The position numbers and the translations under genes were made by a program. From positions 1 through 43,557 of the forward strand of contig UQUM01000018.1 of NCBI GenBank assembly GCA_900544255.1: a DNA stretch of 43,557 nucleotides. The letters are read 5' to 3'. Shown here piece after piece: positions 15,841-23,651 of this stretch. Below the pieces are notes generated by a model, which saw only the letters and a program-made list of their open reading frames with translations, was not told the DNA's origin and ran no database searches. The DNA comes from an uncultured Sutterella sp. Its GTDB lineage: Bacteria > Pseudomonadota > Gammaproteobacteria > Burkholderiales > Burkholderiaceae_F. Each line of letters starts with the position of its first letter. The stretch's first letter is position 1.

Positions 15841-17202
15841 TCAGCGGGCCCACTTCTTGGCAGTCCACTTTTCGACCACGCGGTCGACGAATTCAGGAGC
15901 CAACCCCACGTAGGCGAGCGGGTTCAACATGTCGTCGATTTCCGCTTCCGTGAAGGCGCCGGTGACGGTTTCGTTGCGCATCAGCACATCCTTCAGCGGG
16001 ATTTCCTTTTCATAGGCTTCCATGCAGCACTTGTAGACGAGGTCGTGCGCGGTCATGCGGCCCAGACGGTTCGCCAAATGCATCATGACGTTTTCGCTCA
16101 TCATCAGACCGTGCTGGATGAAGATGTTGCGCTTCATGTGTTCCGGATACACGATGAGGTTCTTCAGGATGTTCTTGCTCTTTTCAAGAGCCGCCGCCAT
16201 CAGGTGGCAGGCGCGCGGAATGGCTTCCCATTCGGAGAGGAAACAACCCCAGTCGCGTTCCATTTCGGAAACCTGACTTTCGACGATCGAAGGCGCGATC
16301 GAACGGACGTTGCGGCAAAGCGCAAGCACGTTTTCAAGGACGGCCGGGTTGCGCTTATGCGGCATCGTAGAAGAACCGATCTTACCCATGAAGAAGGGTT
16401 CTTCGAGTTCGAGGATTTCCGTGCGCTGCAGCGTGAGGATTTCGTGATTGATGCGGCCCAAAGTACCGGCGCAGATCGCGAGAACAGACACGAATTCCGC
16501 CTGGTTGTCGCGGGCAACGTGCCAAGCGACGGTAGGCTGCTTAAGACCCAGAATTTCGCAGGTACGCTTCTGAACGGCGAGGCCCAGATCCTTCATGGAA
16601 GCCAAGGTACCGACGGCGCCCGCCAGTTCACCGACAAACACGCGGTCGTAGATTTCTTCCAAGCGTTCGCAGTCGCGGCCCAGTTCATCGGCCCAGATGG
16701 AAGCCTTATAACCGAACGTGATGGGAAGCGCGTGCACGACGTGGGTGCGCCCCGCCATCGGGGTGTCGCGGTACTTCTTTGCGAGATCGAGGCAGTACTC
16801 GAGGCAGAGCTTCATGTCGCGCAGGATGATCTTATAAGCGTCGCGCTGCAGAAGAACGATGCCGGTATCGACGATATCCTGACTCGTGGCGCCCCAGTGC
16901 ACGAATTCACCGGCGCGATCCGGAAGAATCGCCTTAAAGGCCTTCAGAAGGGGAACGATCGTAATGGAGGACTTGTAGAACTCGCCGATCGAAGGAATGT
17001 CAAGGAGTTCGGCCTTGGCGTATTCGTTGATGAGATCTGCCTTTTCCTGCGGAATGATGCCGAGTTCGGCCTGTGCTTTGGCCAGAGCAGCTTCGGTGTC
17101 GAGCCACTTCTGGGCCCAGGCGCGGTCCGAGAGCGTTTCACGCATTTCGTCCGTGGAGAACATGCAACCGTGAATCTGGCTGTCGATGGCGGTAGAAGGC
17201 AT
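15841..17202 (-). CDS. fumarase/aspartase-superfamily lyase (PurB/PcaB-like)
   Basis: The 453 residues belong to the superfamily that releases fumarate or a related acid from succinyl-type substrates. Seen directly are FVHWGATSQDIVDTG, GRTHVVHALPITFGYKASIWADEL, and the signature loop KIGSSTMPHKRNPAVLENV containing the likely catalytic serine. The N-terminus (MFSTDEMRETLSDRAWAQKWLDTEAALAKAQAELG) is closer to 3-carboxymuconate cycloisomerase-like and C-N lyase members than to housekeeping adenylosuccinate lyase. With the adjacent DASS transporter and GntR regulator, a catabolic lyase feeding fumarate to metabolism is more likely than purine synthesis. PurB function cannot be excluded from sequence alone. 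Confidence 0.8.
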   Translation of the reverse strand: MPSTAIDSQIHGCMFSTDEMRETLSDRAWAQKWLDTEAALAKAQAELGIIPQEKADLINEYAKAELLDIPSIGEFYKSSITIVPLLKAFKAILPDRAGEFVHWGATSQDIVDTGIVLLQRDAYKIILRDMKLCLEYCLDLAKKYRDTPMAGRTHVVHALPITFGYKASIWADELGRDCERLEEIYDRVFVGELAGAVGTLASMKDLGLAVQKRTCEILGLKQPTVAWHVARDNQAEFVSVLAICAGTLGRINHEILTLQRTEILELEEPFFMGKIGSSTMPHKRNPAVLENVLALCRNVRSIAPSIVESQVSEMERDWGCFLSEWEAIPRACHLMAAALEKSKNILKNLIVYPEHMKRNIFIQHGLMMSENVMMHLANRLGRMTAHDLVYKCCMEAYEKEIPLKDVLMRNETVTGAFTEAEIDDMLNPLAYVGLAPEFVDRVVEKWTAKKWAR

Positions 17203-17339
17203 AACAAACTCCTTAATGGGAAATCACTGCAAGAAGTGGATGGATCCGTCGGTCGTCTCTTTCTGCCTTTAAGGCGCCCGGCGTTTTCTGGTTGAGCGGC
17301 ATTCTGGTTAATCCCCTGCCCCGCTGCCCGACGACCGCG

Positions 17340-17606
17340 TTTTGTCTTGTGAAAAGTCAATATCATCGGGTTTTTCTCTTTTGTTTTTTATTTAATTTCA
17401 AATCACCAACCTTTTGTCTCTTTGTTATCTTGTCCTGACAAAAAGAGACAAAAGCCGACAAAACCCGTTTTTACGGGACTGCACGTTTTATCGTCTTGCC
17501 TACCCTCTTTCATTTGTCCGATACAAAAGTCCTTTTGTCCGCTCTTTCGACGAACCTATTGCCTGCGGCTGATGCATTGCCTACGGAAAATGTCGTGTGG
17601 ACAAAA
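17340..17606. promoter_or_regulatory. cluster of TTTTGTC/GACAAAA boxes upstream of the lyase gene
   Basis: Seven TTTTGTC or GACAAAA heptamers, plus one near match (ATTTGTC at 17512), occur in 267 bp. Plus-strand TTTTGTC is at 17340, 17412 and 17533. GACAAAA is at 17437, 17447, 17457 and 17600. The middle three GACAAAA copies start exactly 10 bp apart. CTTTTGTCTCTTT (17411-17423) and AAAGAGACAAAAG (17442-17454) form a perfect 13-bp inverted repeat. This looks like a multi-site operator, with helical phasing, for the lyase promoter. The protein that binds is unknown; the nearby GntR protein is one candidate. Confidence 0.5.
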
Positions 17607-17847
17607 GACAACGCCCCTGCGTCGCATCAAAAAAAGTTGCGGCTCTTTGCACCAATCCCCCTTCGAATGGGGTATTGTGCGGACTGCGGTCGGGACGCAC
17701 CCGCTTTTCACACAAAAGCATCGCCCCCGTCCGGGATGCCGCGTTGGATATCCGTTTTTTAGCGGCATCTGGCTCTGATGTTCTTTAGTTATCGGCGGGT
17801 ACTTTTCATCCGTCGGAGAAGCGGAGCAGGATAGTTAGGAGTTTGAA
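17607..17847 (+). other. non-coding stretch with csp promoter and leader
   Basis: This completes the 645-bp gap between the lyase and csp genes (17203-17847). Short open frames here have no family-like features. It contains an inverted repeat, GATGCCG/CGGCATC (17735-17769), whose loop holds TTTTTT. The stretch before csp ends with a TAGGAG ribosome-binding site at 17837-17842. Cold-shock genes commonly have long structured leaders, and this may be one. Confidence 0.4.
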
Positions 17848-18054
17848 ATGGCAAGTGGTATTGTCAAATGGTTTAACGACGCCAAGGGCTTCGGTTTCAT
17901 CACCCCGGACGAAGGCGGCGAAGACCTCTTTGCACACTTCTCTGCGATCGAAATCGAAGGTTTCAAGACGTTGAAGGAAGGCCAGAAGGTCACCTTTGAA
18001 GTCGTGACCGGCCCCAAGGGCAAGCAGGCTGCTCACATCAAGCCCGTGAAGTAA
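17848..18054 (+). CDS. cold-shock domain protein (CspA family)
   Basis: The 68 residues form a single cold-shock domain that binds single-stranded RNA and DNA. RNP1 (KGFGFITPDEG) and RNP2 (LFAHFSAI) are both present, with the usual start MASGIVKWFND and a C-terminal GPKGKQAAHIKPV. It has a good ribosome-binding site and a strong terminator shared with convergent proC. Several paralogues are usual in a genome, so a specific csp letter is not assigned. Confidence 0.96.
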   Translation: MASGIVKWFNDAKGFGFITPDEGGEDLFAHFSAIEIEGFKTLKEGQKVTFEVVTGPKGKQAAHIKPVK

Positions 18055-18069
18055 TCTTCCGGCTCTCGC

Positions 18070-18109
18070 AAAAAACGCCGCGCTGTCATTTCGGACAGGC
18101 GGCGTTTTT
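18070..18109 (+). terminator. bidirectional terminator between csp and proC
   Basis: CGCCG-CG-CTGTC pairs with GACAG-G-CGGCG. The stem is flanked by an A run on one side and a T run on the other, between two convergent genes. Confidence 0.88.
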
Positions 18110-18126
18110 CTTTGCCCGGCGACGGG

Positions 18127-18924
18127 CTACTTATTTACGATCGCATCGATCGAATCCATGACGGCCGAACGGAACCCGCGGCGCTCCAAGGCCGCAACAC
18201 CCACGATCGTCGTGCCGCCCGGCGAACACACGGCATCCTTCATCGCACCGGGGTGTGTCCCGGTTGCAAGCTGCAGTTTCGCCGTACCCGCCAACATCTG
18301 AGACGCCAACCGATAAGCCGTCACCCGCGGCACGCCGTAGCGCACGGCGCCGTCGGCCAACGCTTCAATAAACATGGCGGCAAAGGCGGGGCCGCACCCC
18401 GACAGCGTCCCTGCCGCCGGCATCGCTTTGGCGTCTACGTCCACCGTGAGTCCCAAAGTGTTGAAGAGTGCATCAACCGTCGCCTTTTCGTCATTCGTAA
18501 GCGAATGCCGGGCTTCGCAGATGACGATGCCTTCATTGACGCCCACCGGCGTATTGGGAAGCGTCGACAAGTGATGCGTTCCCGGCGCCAGAAGCGCTTC
18601 ATAATCGTCGAACAACAGATTCACCGCGACAGAAAGCACTACCTTTTCCGAAAGAATTGCCTTCAAAGGCGTCACCACGTCCTTCACCAGATAGGGCTTC
18701 ACGGCTATCACCACCACATCCGCCCAACGGGCCGCGGCTTCGTTCGTTTCGAACGCCGTCATACCGCGCGCATCCGTTTTCGCCTTCAGCACATCCAACC
18801 GACGGGATGCTGCGCCCAAATGGGCCGCCGGCACTTTACCGCTTTTAATCCAGCCGTCTGCCATAGCAGAGGCCATATTGCCGAAGCCGATAAAGGCAAT
18901 TCTAAGTTCGCTGATATCTGCCAC
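18127..18924 (-). CDS. proC: pyrroline-5-carboxylate reductase
   Basis: ProC reduces pyrroline-5-carboxylate to proline with NAD(P)H. The 265 residues show the Rossmann start LRIAFIGFGNMASAMADG, the middle VVIAVKPYLVKDV, PNTPVGVNEG, and the family signature ALADGAVRYGVPRVTAYRLASQ with GTHPGAMKDAVCSPGGTTI. Length is normal. It stands alone, ending in the terminator shared with csp. It is divergent from the DUF192 gene, with a roughly 200-bp intergenic region. Confidence 0.96.
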   Translation of the reverse strand: MADISELRIAFIGFGNMASAMADGWIKSGKVPAAHLGAASRRLDVLKAKTDARGMTAFETNEAAARWADVVVIAVKPYLVKDVVTPLKAILSEKVVLSVAVNLLFDDYEALLAPGTHHLSTLPNTPVGVNEGIVICEARHSLTNDEKATVDALFNTLGLTVDVDAKAMPAAGTLSGCGPAFAAMFIEALADGAVRYGVPRVTAYRLASQMLAGTAKLQLATGTHPGAMKDAVCSPGGTTIVGVAALERRGFRSAVMDSIDAIVNK

Positions 18925-19131
18925 GTTGGGCTCCTTTTACGTGATCCTGCGGGCTGCAGGACATCTTCGGAAAAGGATTGTTCTACAACTTGCCCGGATC
19001 AGCCTGATTTTTCTCACATACAATTAAGGAAAATATCCTAGAATATGTTCGATAGTTGGGAAACTGGCTCGTTGTCCGCTTCCCAAAAATTTTCTTTGCT
19101 CTTCTTTTTTCTCGGATTTTTGGTTTCTGCC

Positions 19132-19599
19132 ATGCGGTTGCGGCATTCTTTCCTTTCGTCACTCACTGTGCTCGTCTCGACGGCTTTCGCCGCCGCAGCC
19201 CCTGCGTGCGCCGAAGAAGTCGTACAGTCCCAGATCCGCAACGTCCGCGTGTCGCTTGAGGTCGCGCGCACCGTCGAACAGCAACGCCACGGCCTGATGT
19301 ACCGCAAGTCGCTCCCGGTGAACCACGGCATGGTTTTCGTGCTTCCCGAACCGCGCCCCATCGCGCTTTGGATGAAAAACACGCTGATTGACCTGGATGC
19401 TGCGTTTCTCGATGAAGCCGGCTGCATCTTTCAGATCAGCCAGATGACGAAAAACACGTTGGATCTGCACCGTTCCATCGCCCCCACGGCCTACGCCATC
19501 GAAATTTCGCGCGGCTGGTTTGCTGCGAACGGCATCACGACGGGCACGTGCTTTAAGAACCTCCCTCAAGCCCGCGTCGAACAGCATCTTGCGCAGTAG
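19132..19599 (+). CDS. exported DUF192 family protein
   Basis: DUF192 proteins are small, probably secreted or periplasmic proteins of unknown role. I prefer ATG 19132 (MRLRHSFLSSLTVL) because it gives a good Sec signal peptide with cleavage near APACA-EE. The frame is also open from ATG 19045, which would add 29 unlikely residues. Family marks are EQQRHGLMYRKSLPVNHGMVFV, the LWMKNTLIDLDAAFLD core and AIEISRGWFAANGI. The mature domain is about 125 residues, normal for the family. Confidence 0.85.
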   Translation: MRLRHSFLSSLTVLVSTAFAAAAPACAEEVVQSQIRNVRVSLEVARTVEQQRHGLMYRKSLPVNHGMVFVLPEPRPIALWMKNTLIDLDAAFLDEAGCIFQISQMTKNTLDLHRSIAPTAYAIEISRGWFAANGITTGTCFKNLPQARVEQHLAQ

Positions 19600-19619
19600 T
19601 CATCGTTTTTTTGTCAGTC

Positions 19620-19646
19620 GCCCGGCCATGCGTGCCAGGCTTTTTA
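19620..19646 (+). terminator. possible terminator after the DUF192 gene
   Basis: GCCCGGC pairs with GCCAGGC (one mismatch) and is followed by TTTTTATT, about 20 bp past the stop codon. Confidence 0.5.
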
Positions 19647-19654
19647 TTGCTCAT

Positions 19655-19686
19655 AAGCAACTCCTGACTAAAGTCAGAAGTTGCTT
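19655..19686. repeat. IS200/IS605-like hairpin at the edge of a gene remnant
   Basis: Two 15-base arms (AAGCAACTCCTGACT and its complement with one mismatch) enclose a two-base centre. The core GACTAAAGTC is also the core of the right-end hairpin of the TnpB element at 36404-36422 and close to that at its left end. It sits exactly where the Fic-like fragment begins, so it is probably a decayed element end. Confidence 0.5.
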
Positions 19687-20025
19687 ACCCGCACCATAGA
19701 TTCAGCCCTCACTGAGGCTAAGCAGTGCCTGCAGGAAACGCTCTTTAAAGTGGATTCCTGGCGAATCTATCGTAAAGTCCCCTTGTCCGAACGTCAACGA
19801 AAAGTCATCAACCGACTTTTCGACGCGGGTAAAGGCGGTTTCACTGGCGGACTCAACACCCGGACGTACCAAAGCCTCACCGGTGTCTCCCGTGCGACCG
19901 CCTGGCGCGAAATCGAGGACTTGTTATCGGTCGGCATGCTACGGCTCATTTCCGGCGCCCGCGGCCGCAGCACCGCCTATGAACTCCCTTGGCCGGACGA
20001 TCTGCCGTCCCGCGCCGTCAACTGA
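19681..20025 (+). pseudogene. C-terminal remnant of a Fic-family protein
   Basis: About 110 residues remain. LSERQRKVINRLFDAGKGGFTGGLNTRTYQ, followed by SRATAWREIEDLL and a GR.TAYEL ending, is the winged-helix tail found behind the Fic (AMP-transferase) domain in many Fic proteins. The catalytic HxFxxGNG core is absent, and nothing Fic-like precedes it. Instead the fragment starts inside an IS-like hairpin (19655-19686). I read it as a truncated relic. A stand-alone DNA-binding tail is less likely because it lacks a credible start codon and ribosome-binding site. Confidence 0.75.
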
Positions 20026-20033
20026 ACCGCCAT

Positions 20034-20072
20034 CAAAAAAACTCCCGAAAGCCTTCGCCCACGGGAGTTCTT
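20034..20072 (-). terminator. hairpin terminator after the 83-residue gene
   Basis: On the minus strand AACTCCCG pairs with CGGGAGTT, followed by seven T residues, 19 bp past the stop codon. Confidence 0.85.
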
Positions 20073-20090
20073 GTTCCGATTCAACTCAGA

Positions 20091-20342
20091 TTATTTCTTG
20101 TCGCCTTCTTTGGCGATGTAGCTCACGACTTCCGCCGCGGACACGTCCGCCAAGCGCACGAGCACAATGCGCGCCCCCTGAAAAAGGAAGTTCCCCACCT
20201 GCTTTTCTTTGTCGCCGCAGGCCTTCAAAAAGGCTTCGACCTGCGGATTGAGGACTTCGGCCTTTTCAGCCTTGAAGTTCACAACGACCGTCTGTCCGCC
20301 CTTCAGTTGAATCTTGAGTTCTTGAATGATCTGATCTGCCAT
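20091..20342 (-). CDS. small protein of unknown function (83 residues)
   Basis: I do not recognise this family. The protein starts MADQIIQELKIQLKGGQTV and ends with a lysine/aspartate-rich tail. It has alternating hydrophobic patterns that suggest a small alpha/beta fold, with no signal peptide and no membrane segment. The start has a plausible GAGAGGAA ribosome-binding site, and a strong terminator follows, so it is probably a real gene. It lies between the tRNA-Thr gene and the Fic remnant on the minus strand. One cysteine is present (residue 42). Confidence 0.7.
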   Translation of the reverse strand: MADQIIQELKIQLKGGQTVVVNFKAEKAEVLNPQVEAFLKACGDKEKQVGNFLFQGARIVLVRLADVSAAEVVSYIAKEGDKK

Positions 20343-20481
20343 TTTGCGTTCCTCTCAAAGTTTTTTCGCTGCACCGAAACCACCGGCATCCGATGCTTTT
20401 ACGTCATGGAAGGCAATCTATCACGTTCTTCCGGTCTCAGCGCGTCACCCGATGCGGCGGCATTTTCAAAAATGCAGACAA

Positions 20482-20513
20482 CAAAAAACCGACTGGATCA
20501 CTCCAATCGGTCA
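20482..20513 (-). terminator. hairpin terminator after tRNA-Thr
   Basis: On the minus strand ACCGATTGGA pairs with TCCAGTCGGT (one mismatch), followed by TTTTTTG, right behind the tRNA. Confidence 0.85.
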
Positions 20514-20524
20514 ATTGACGGAAA

Positions 20525-20600
20525 TGGTGCCGGTGAGAGGAATCGAACATCCGACCTTCGCATTACGAATGCGCTGCTCTACCAGCTGAGCTACACCGGC
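20525..20600 (-). tRNA. tRNA-Thr (anticodon CGU)
   Basis: The minus strand reads as a complete 76-nt tRNA with encoded CCA. The acceptor stem is GCCGGTG/CACCGGC, the D-arm is GCTCAGCTGGTAGAGC, the anticodon loop TTCGTAA gives CGU (reads ACG), and the T-arm contains GTTCGATTC. The sequence closely resembles E. coli tRNA-Thr(CGU). The top pair of the anticodon stem appears as G-A. It has its own terminator. Confidence 0.96.
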
Positions 20601-20688
20601 ACATATTTCACTTTTTCTCCGTCAGAAGAACTCGTGTTCCCTGACAGAGATGCGCATTATGAAGAGCTTCCAAAAAAAATGCAAGTAC

Positions 20689-21654
20689 TCATGCGATATT
20701 TTTTGTTGGTTTCGTCTTTACTCTTTGATCCGTCGAGAAAAACACTTCCGCCGCTGCCACCAATTCGTCCTTCGTCATCGCCAGCGAATCTACAACCGTG
20801 ATTCCCTGCATCGACCTCAACCACGTCATCTGGCGTTTCGCAAGCTGGCGCGTTGCCGCCTTGGCTTTTTCCACGAAGGTCGCGTAATCGACTTCGCCCG
20901 CCAAGAATTCCGCCGCCTGCCGATAGCCGACACAACGCATCGCGGGACTCTCCCGATCAAAACGAGGATCAGCAACAAGGCGTTTCATTTCGTCCATGAA
21001 TCCGACCTGCAACATGGCGTCAAACCGCTCGCCGATCGCCTTATGTAGCACCGCGCGATTCCCCGGCACCAGCCCCAAAACTCCAATTGTTTCATCCACG
21101 GGACGCACTCCCGTCTGAAAGGACGACATCGGGCGCCCCGTCTGATAAAACACTTCCAAAGCCCGCCCGATCCGCTGTGAATCATTGGGTTTTAATTTGG
21201 CCCCTGACACCGGATCGACGGTCGCGAGTTTTGCGTGCATTGTCGGCCAACCGACGGCAGCGGCTTCTTTCGCCACCCGTTCCCGAACCGTCGCATCCGC
21301 CGCCGGCAGTTCATCCATGCCTTCCCGCAGAGCCTTCGCGTAGAGCATCGTACCGCCCACGATAAGCGGGAACCGTCCGCGCGCCGTAATTTCGCCGATC
21401 AACCGCAGAGCGTCTTCGCGGAAATCCGCTGCCGAATAACTCTCGTTGATGTCGCGGATGTCGATCAAATGATGCGGACAAATCGCGCGTTCTTCCTTCG
21501 TGGGTTTGGCGGAGCCGATGTCCATACCTCGGTAAATGAGGGCCGAATCGATCGAAATAATTTCCACCGGATGCCGCCGCGCCAATTCCAACGCCAGAGC
21601 CGTCTTACCGCTTGCGGTCGGACCCAAAATCATCAAAGCACGATACGTCATCAC
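20689..21654 (-). CDS. miaA: tRNA dimethylallyltransferase
   Basis: MiaA transfers dimethylallyl to A37 of tRNAs that read UNN codons. The 321 residues include the P-loop LGPTASGKTALA, SIDSALIYRGMDIGSAKP, PHHLIDIRDINESYSAADF, LIVGGTMLYAKAL, and a C-terminal KAATRQLAKRQMTWLR. Its start overlaps the mutL stop by 4 bp, so the two are translationally coupled. mutL-miaA pairing is common in Proteobacteria. Confidence 0.97.
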   Translation of the reverse strand: MMTYRALMILGPTASGKTALALELARRHPVEIISIDSALIYRGMDIGSAKPTKEERAICPHHLIDIRDINESYSAADFREDALRLIGEITARGRFPLIVGGTMLYAKALREGMDELPAADATVRERVAKEAAAVGWPTMHAKLATVDPVSGAKLKPNDSQRIGRALEVFYQTGRPMSSFQTGVRPVDETIGVLGLVPGNRAVLHKAIGERFDAMLQVGFMDEMKRLVADPRFDRESPAMRCVGYRQAAEFLAGEVDYATFVEKAKAATRQLAKRQMTWLRSMQGITVVDSLAMTKDELVAAAEVFFSTDQRVKTKPTKNIA

Positions 21655-23561
21655 TGTCCTCGCAAAAAGAGCTTATCGAGTTCCTTGATGGAGACGACCG
21701 TCCAGGTGGGGCGACCGTGGTTGCACTGATCCGAGCGGGGCGTACGCGGCATATCGTCCAAAATCGCCTGCATTTCAGGCACGGTGAGATGACGGTTTGC
21801 GCGGATCGAACCGTGGCACGCCATGGTTGCAAGACACTTATTGCGCATTTCCTTCGTGAGCGTCGACGTTCCGTACTGCGCCAAATCCGCCAAGACGCTT
21901 GTTACCAGCTTTTCCACATCCGTTTTTTCCCGGGCCAATACCGCGGGGAGCGCCCGCACGGCGAGCGCCGCTTCACCTGCTGCCGTCACTTCGAGCCCCA
22001 ACGACGCGAGCGCCTCCCCGTACTCTTCAAACGTTCCCATTTCTTCCCCGGTCACGCGAAAGGTCACGGGCACCAGAAGGGGCTGCACCGACAGATTTTT
22101 ATCCGCCGCCGCTTTCAGGCGTTCGTAATTGATGCGTTCATGCGCCGCGTGCATGTCGACGATGAGAAGTCCTTCTTCATTTTCGGCGAGGATGTAAATG
22201 CCCGCCAACTGCGCGAGCGCCCGTCCCAACGGCGCCGTCGCCTTCACCTCCGGCAACTGCGGCTCTTCCTGCGGCCCCCGCAGGGTGTCTGCCCACGTTT
22301 CCGACGCAGGTTTCGGTGCCGCGGGCTTTGCCGTTTCAGTTGCCGAAAAAAGCGGCGTATCCGACAAACGCCGTTCTTCCTCGCGCTTTCGCCCATAAAG
22401 CGCGAGCCACTGTTCCTGCGAGAGGGGGGCGTGTTTCGAAGCGGCGTTTGAAGCAAAACGTTTGGATTGAATCACTTCGTGTCCCGTCGGTTCCTTCACG
22501 GCCACCGCGACTTCTGCGGTCGGTACTTCGGACGGAAATTCGACCGAAGGTTCGGTGTTCGTGCGTCCGCCCGACGCCAACGCGTCCGTAATCGCATGCG
22601 TAATGAACCGATGGACGGCACCGCTGTCGCGGAAACGCACCTCGGATTTCTGTGGGTGCACGTTCACATCCACCAACTGCGGGTCAATATCGAGCATGAG
22701 GCAGAACAACGGCTGCATCGCTCCGTGCAGCACGTCGGCATAGGCCGCGCGCACGGCATGCTGCAGAACCTTGTCGCGGACAAAACGGCCGTTCACAAAA
22801 AAGTATTGCGCTGAAGTTCGGGCCTTCGCGGCCGTCGGCAGTCCCGCAAACCCCGTGATGCGCATGGTGTCGCTTTCGGCGAGCACCCCGCGGGAGGCCG
22901 CTCGGAAACTTTCGGGCATCACGGCAAAAACGCGTTCGTCCGCGGCCTGTGAGGGAAGGGACAACACGCCCGTCCCGTCCACCGACAGCCGGATGTCCAC
23001 GTCCGGGCAAGAGAGTGCCATGCGCTGCAGCTGCTCCGTCACATGCGCCGTTTCGGTCCGTTCCGCCTTGAGAAACTTACGCCGCGCGGGGGTCTTATAA
23101 AAAAGGTCAGCTACTTTGACGGTCGTCCCTAAATTGCCTGCCGCCGGCCCCACGTGCCCGTCGGGATAAATCGCCGACGCCGATTCCGCCTCCGCCGTGC
23201 GGCTCGTGACGGTTACGTCCGCCACGGACGCAATGCTCGCCAGAGCTTCGCCGCGAAACCCATAGCTCGCCACCTTTTCCAAATCCAGTAACGAACCGAT
23301 TTTGCTCGTCGCGTGCCGCGTAAGCGCGAGCTTCAATTCGTCTTCCGGAATACCACAACCGTCGTCCGTGACGGTGATCTCTTTGACGCCCCCCTCCCGC
23401 AGGCGCACCTCAATGCGGTGCGCTCCGGCGTCCACCGCGTTTTCAACCAATTCCTTCACGACGGATGCCGGCCGGTCGATCACTTCGCCCGCAGCAATCT
23501 GACTGATCAACTGATCCGACAACGCATGAATCGGACGACGCAAAGGGAGTTCGTATGACAT
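21651..23561 (-). CDS. mutL: DNA mismatch repair protein MutL
   Basis: MutL links mismatch recognition by MutS to strand nicking and excision. The 636 residues start with the GHKL ATPase domain: VIDRPASVVKELVENAVDAGA (motif I), DDGCGIPEDEL, the GFRGEALASIASV lid motif, and GTTVKVADLFYKTPARRKFLK. A variable linker follows at about residues 330-440. The C-terminal dimerisation domain has DMHAAHERINYE, matching the DQHA(x)2E(x)4E endonuclease motif except for Met in place of Gln, and ends QCNHGRPTW. This points to the endonuclease-bearing MutL type that works without MutH. Confidence 0.97.
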   Translation of the reverse strand: MSYELPLRRPIHALSDQLISQIAAGEVIDRPASVVKELVENAVDAGAHRIEVRLREGGVKEITVTDDGCGIPEDELKLALTRHATSKIGSLLDLEKVASYGFRGEALASIASVADVTVTSRTAEAESASAIYPDGHVGPAAGNLGTTVKVADLFYKTPARRKFLKAERTETAHVTEQLQRMALSCPDVDIRLSVDGTGVLSLPSQAADERVFAVMPESFRAASRGVLAESDTMRITGFAGLPTAAKARTSAQYFFVNGRFVRDKVLQHAVRAAYADVLHGAMQPLFCLMLDIDPQLVDVNVHPQKSEVRFRDSGAVHRFITHAITDALASGGRTNTEPSVEFPSEVPTAEVAVAVKEPTGHEVIQSKRFASNAASKHAPLSQEQWLALYGRKREEERRLSDTPLFSATETAKPAAPKPASETWADTLRGPQEEPQLPEVKATAPLGRALAQLAGIYILAENEEGLLIVDMHAAHERINYERLKAAADKNLSVQPLLVPVTFRVTGEEMGTFEEYGEALASLGLEVTAAGEAALAVRALPAVLAREKTDVEKLVTSVLADLAQYGTSTLTKEMRNKCLATMACHGSIRANRHLTVPEMQAILDDMPRTPRSDQCNHGRPTWTVVSIKELDKLFLRGQ

Positions 23562-23651
23562 AAGTTACATCCGCAAAAGAAGTCTGACGATTTTAGCGGC
23601 CTCAGCTTCCTTTATGATGTGCAGGTTTTCTTCTCAGTGCGCGTCACCATC

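Noticed and set aside
16045..17295. A 416-residue open frame antisense to the lyase gene
   Set aside because: Shadow of a strongly biased gene; the lyase on the minus strand carries the conserved superfamily signature.
17340..17606. CRISPR-like array in the box cluster
   Set aside because: The repeated units are only seven bases, occur in both orientations, and have no constant spacers. They look like protein-binding sites.
17422..17778. A 118-residue open frame in the gap before csp
   Set aside because: It overlaps the box cluster, has no ribosome-binding site, and its composition is not protein-like. I treat the region as regulatory.
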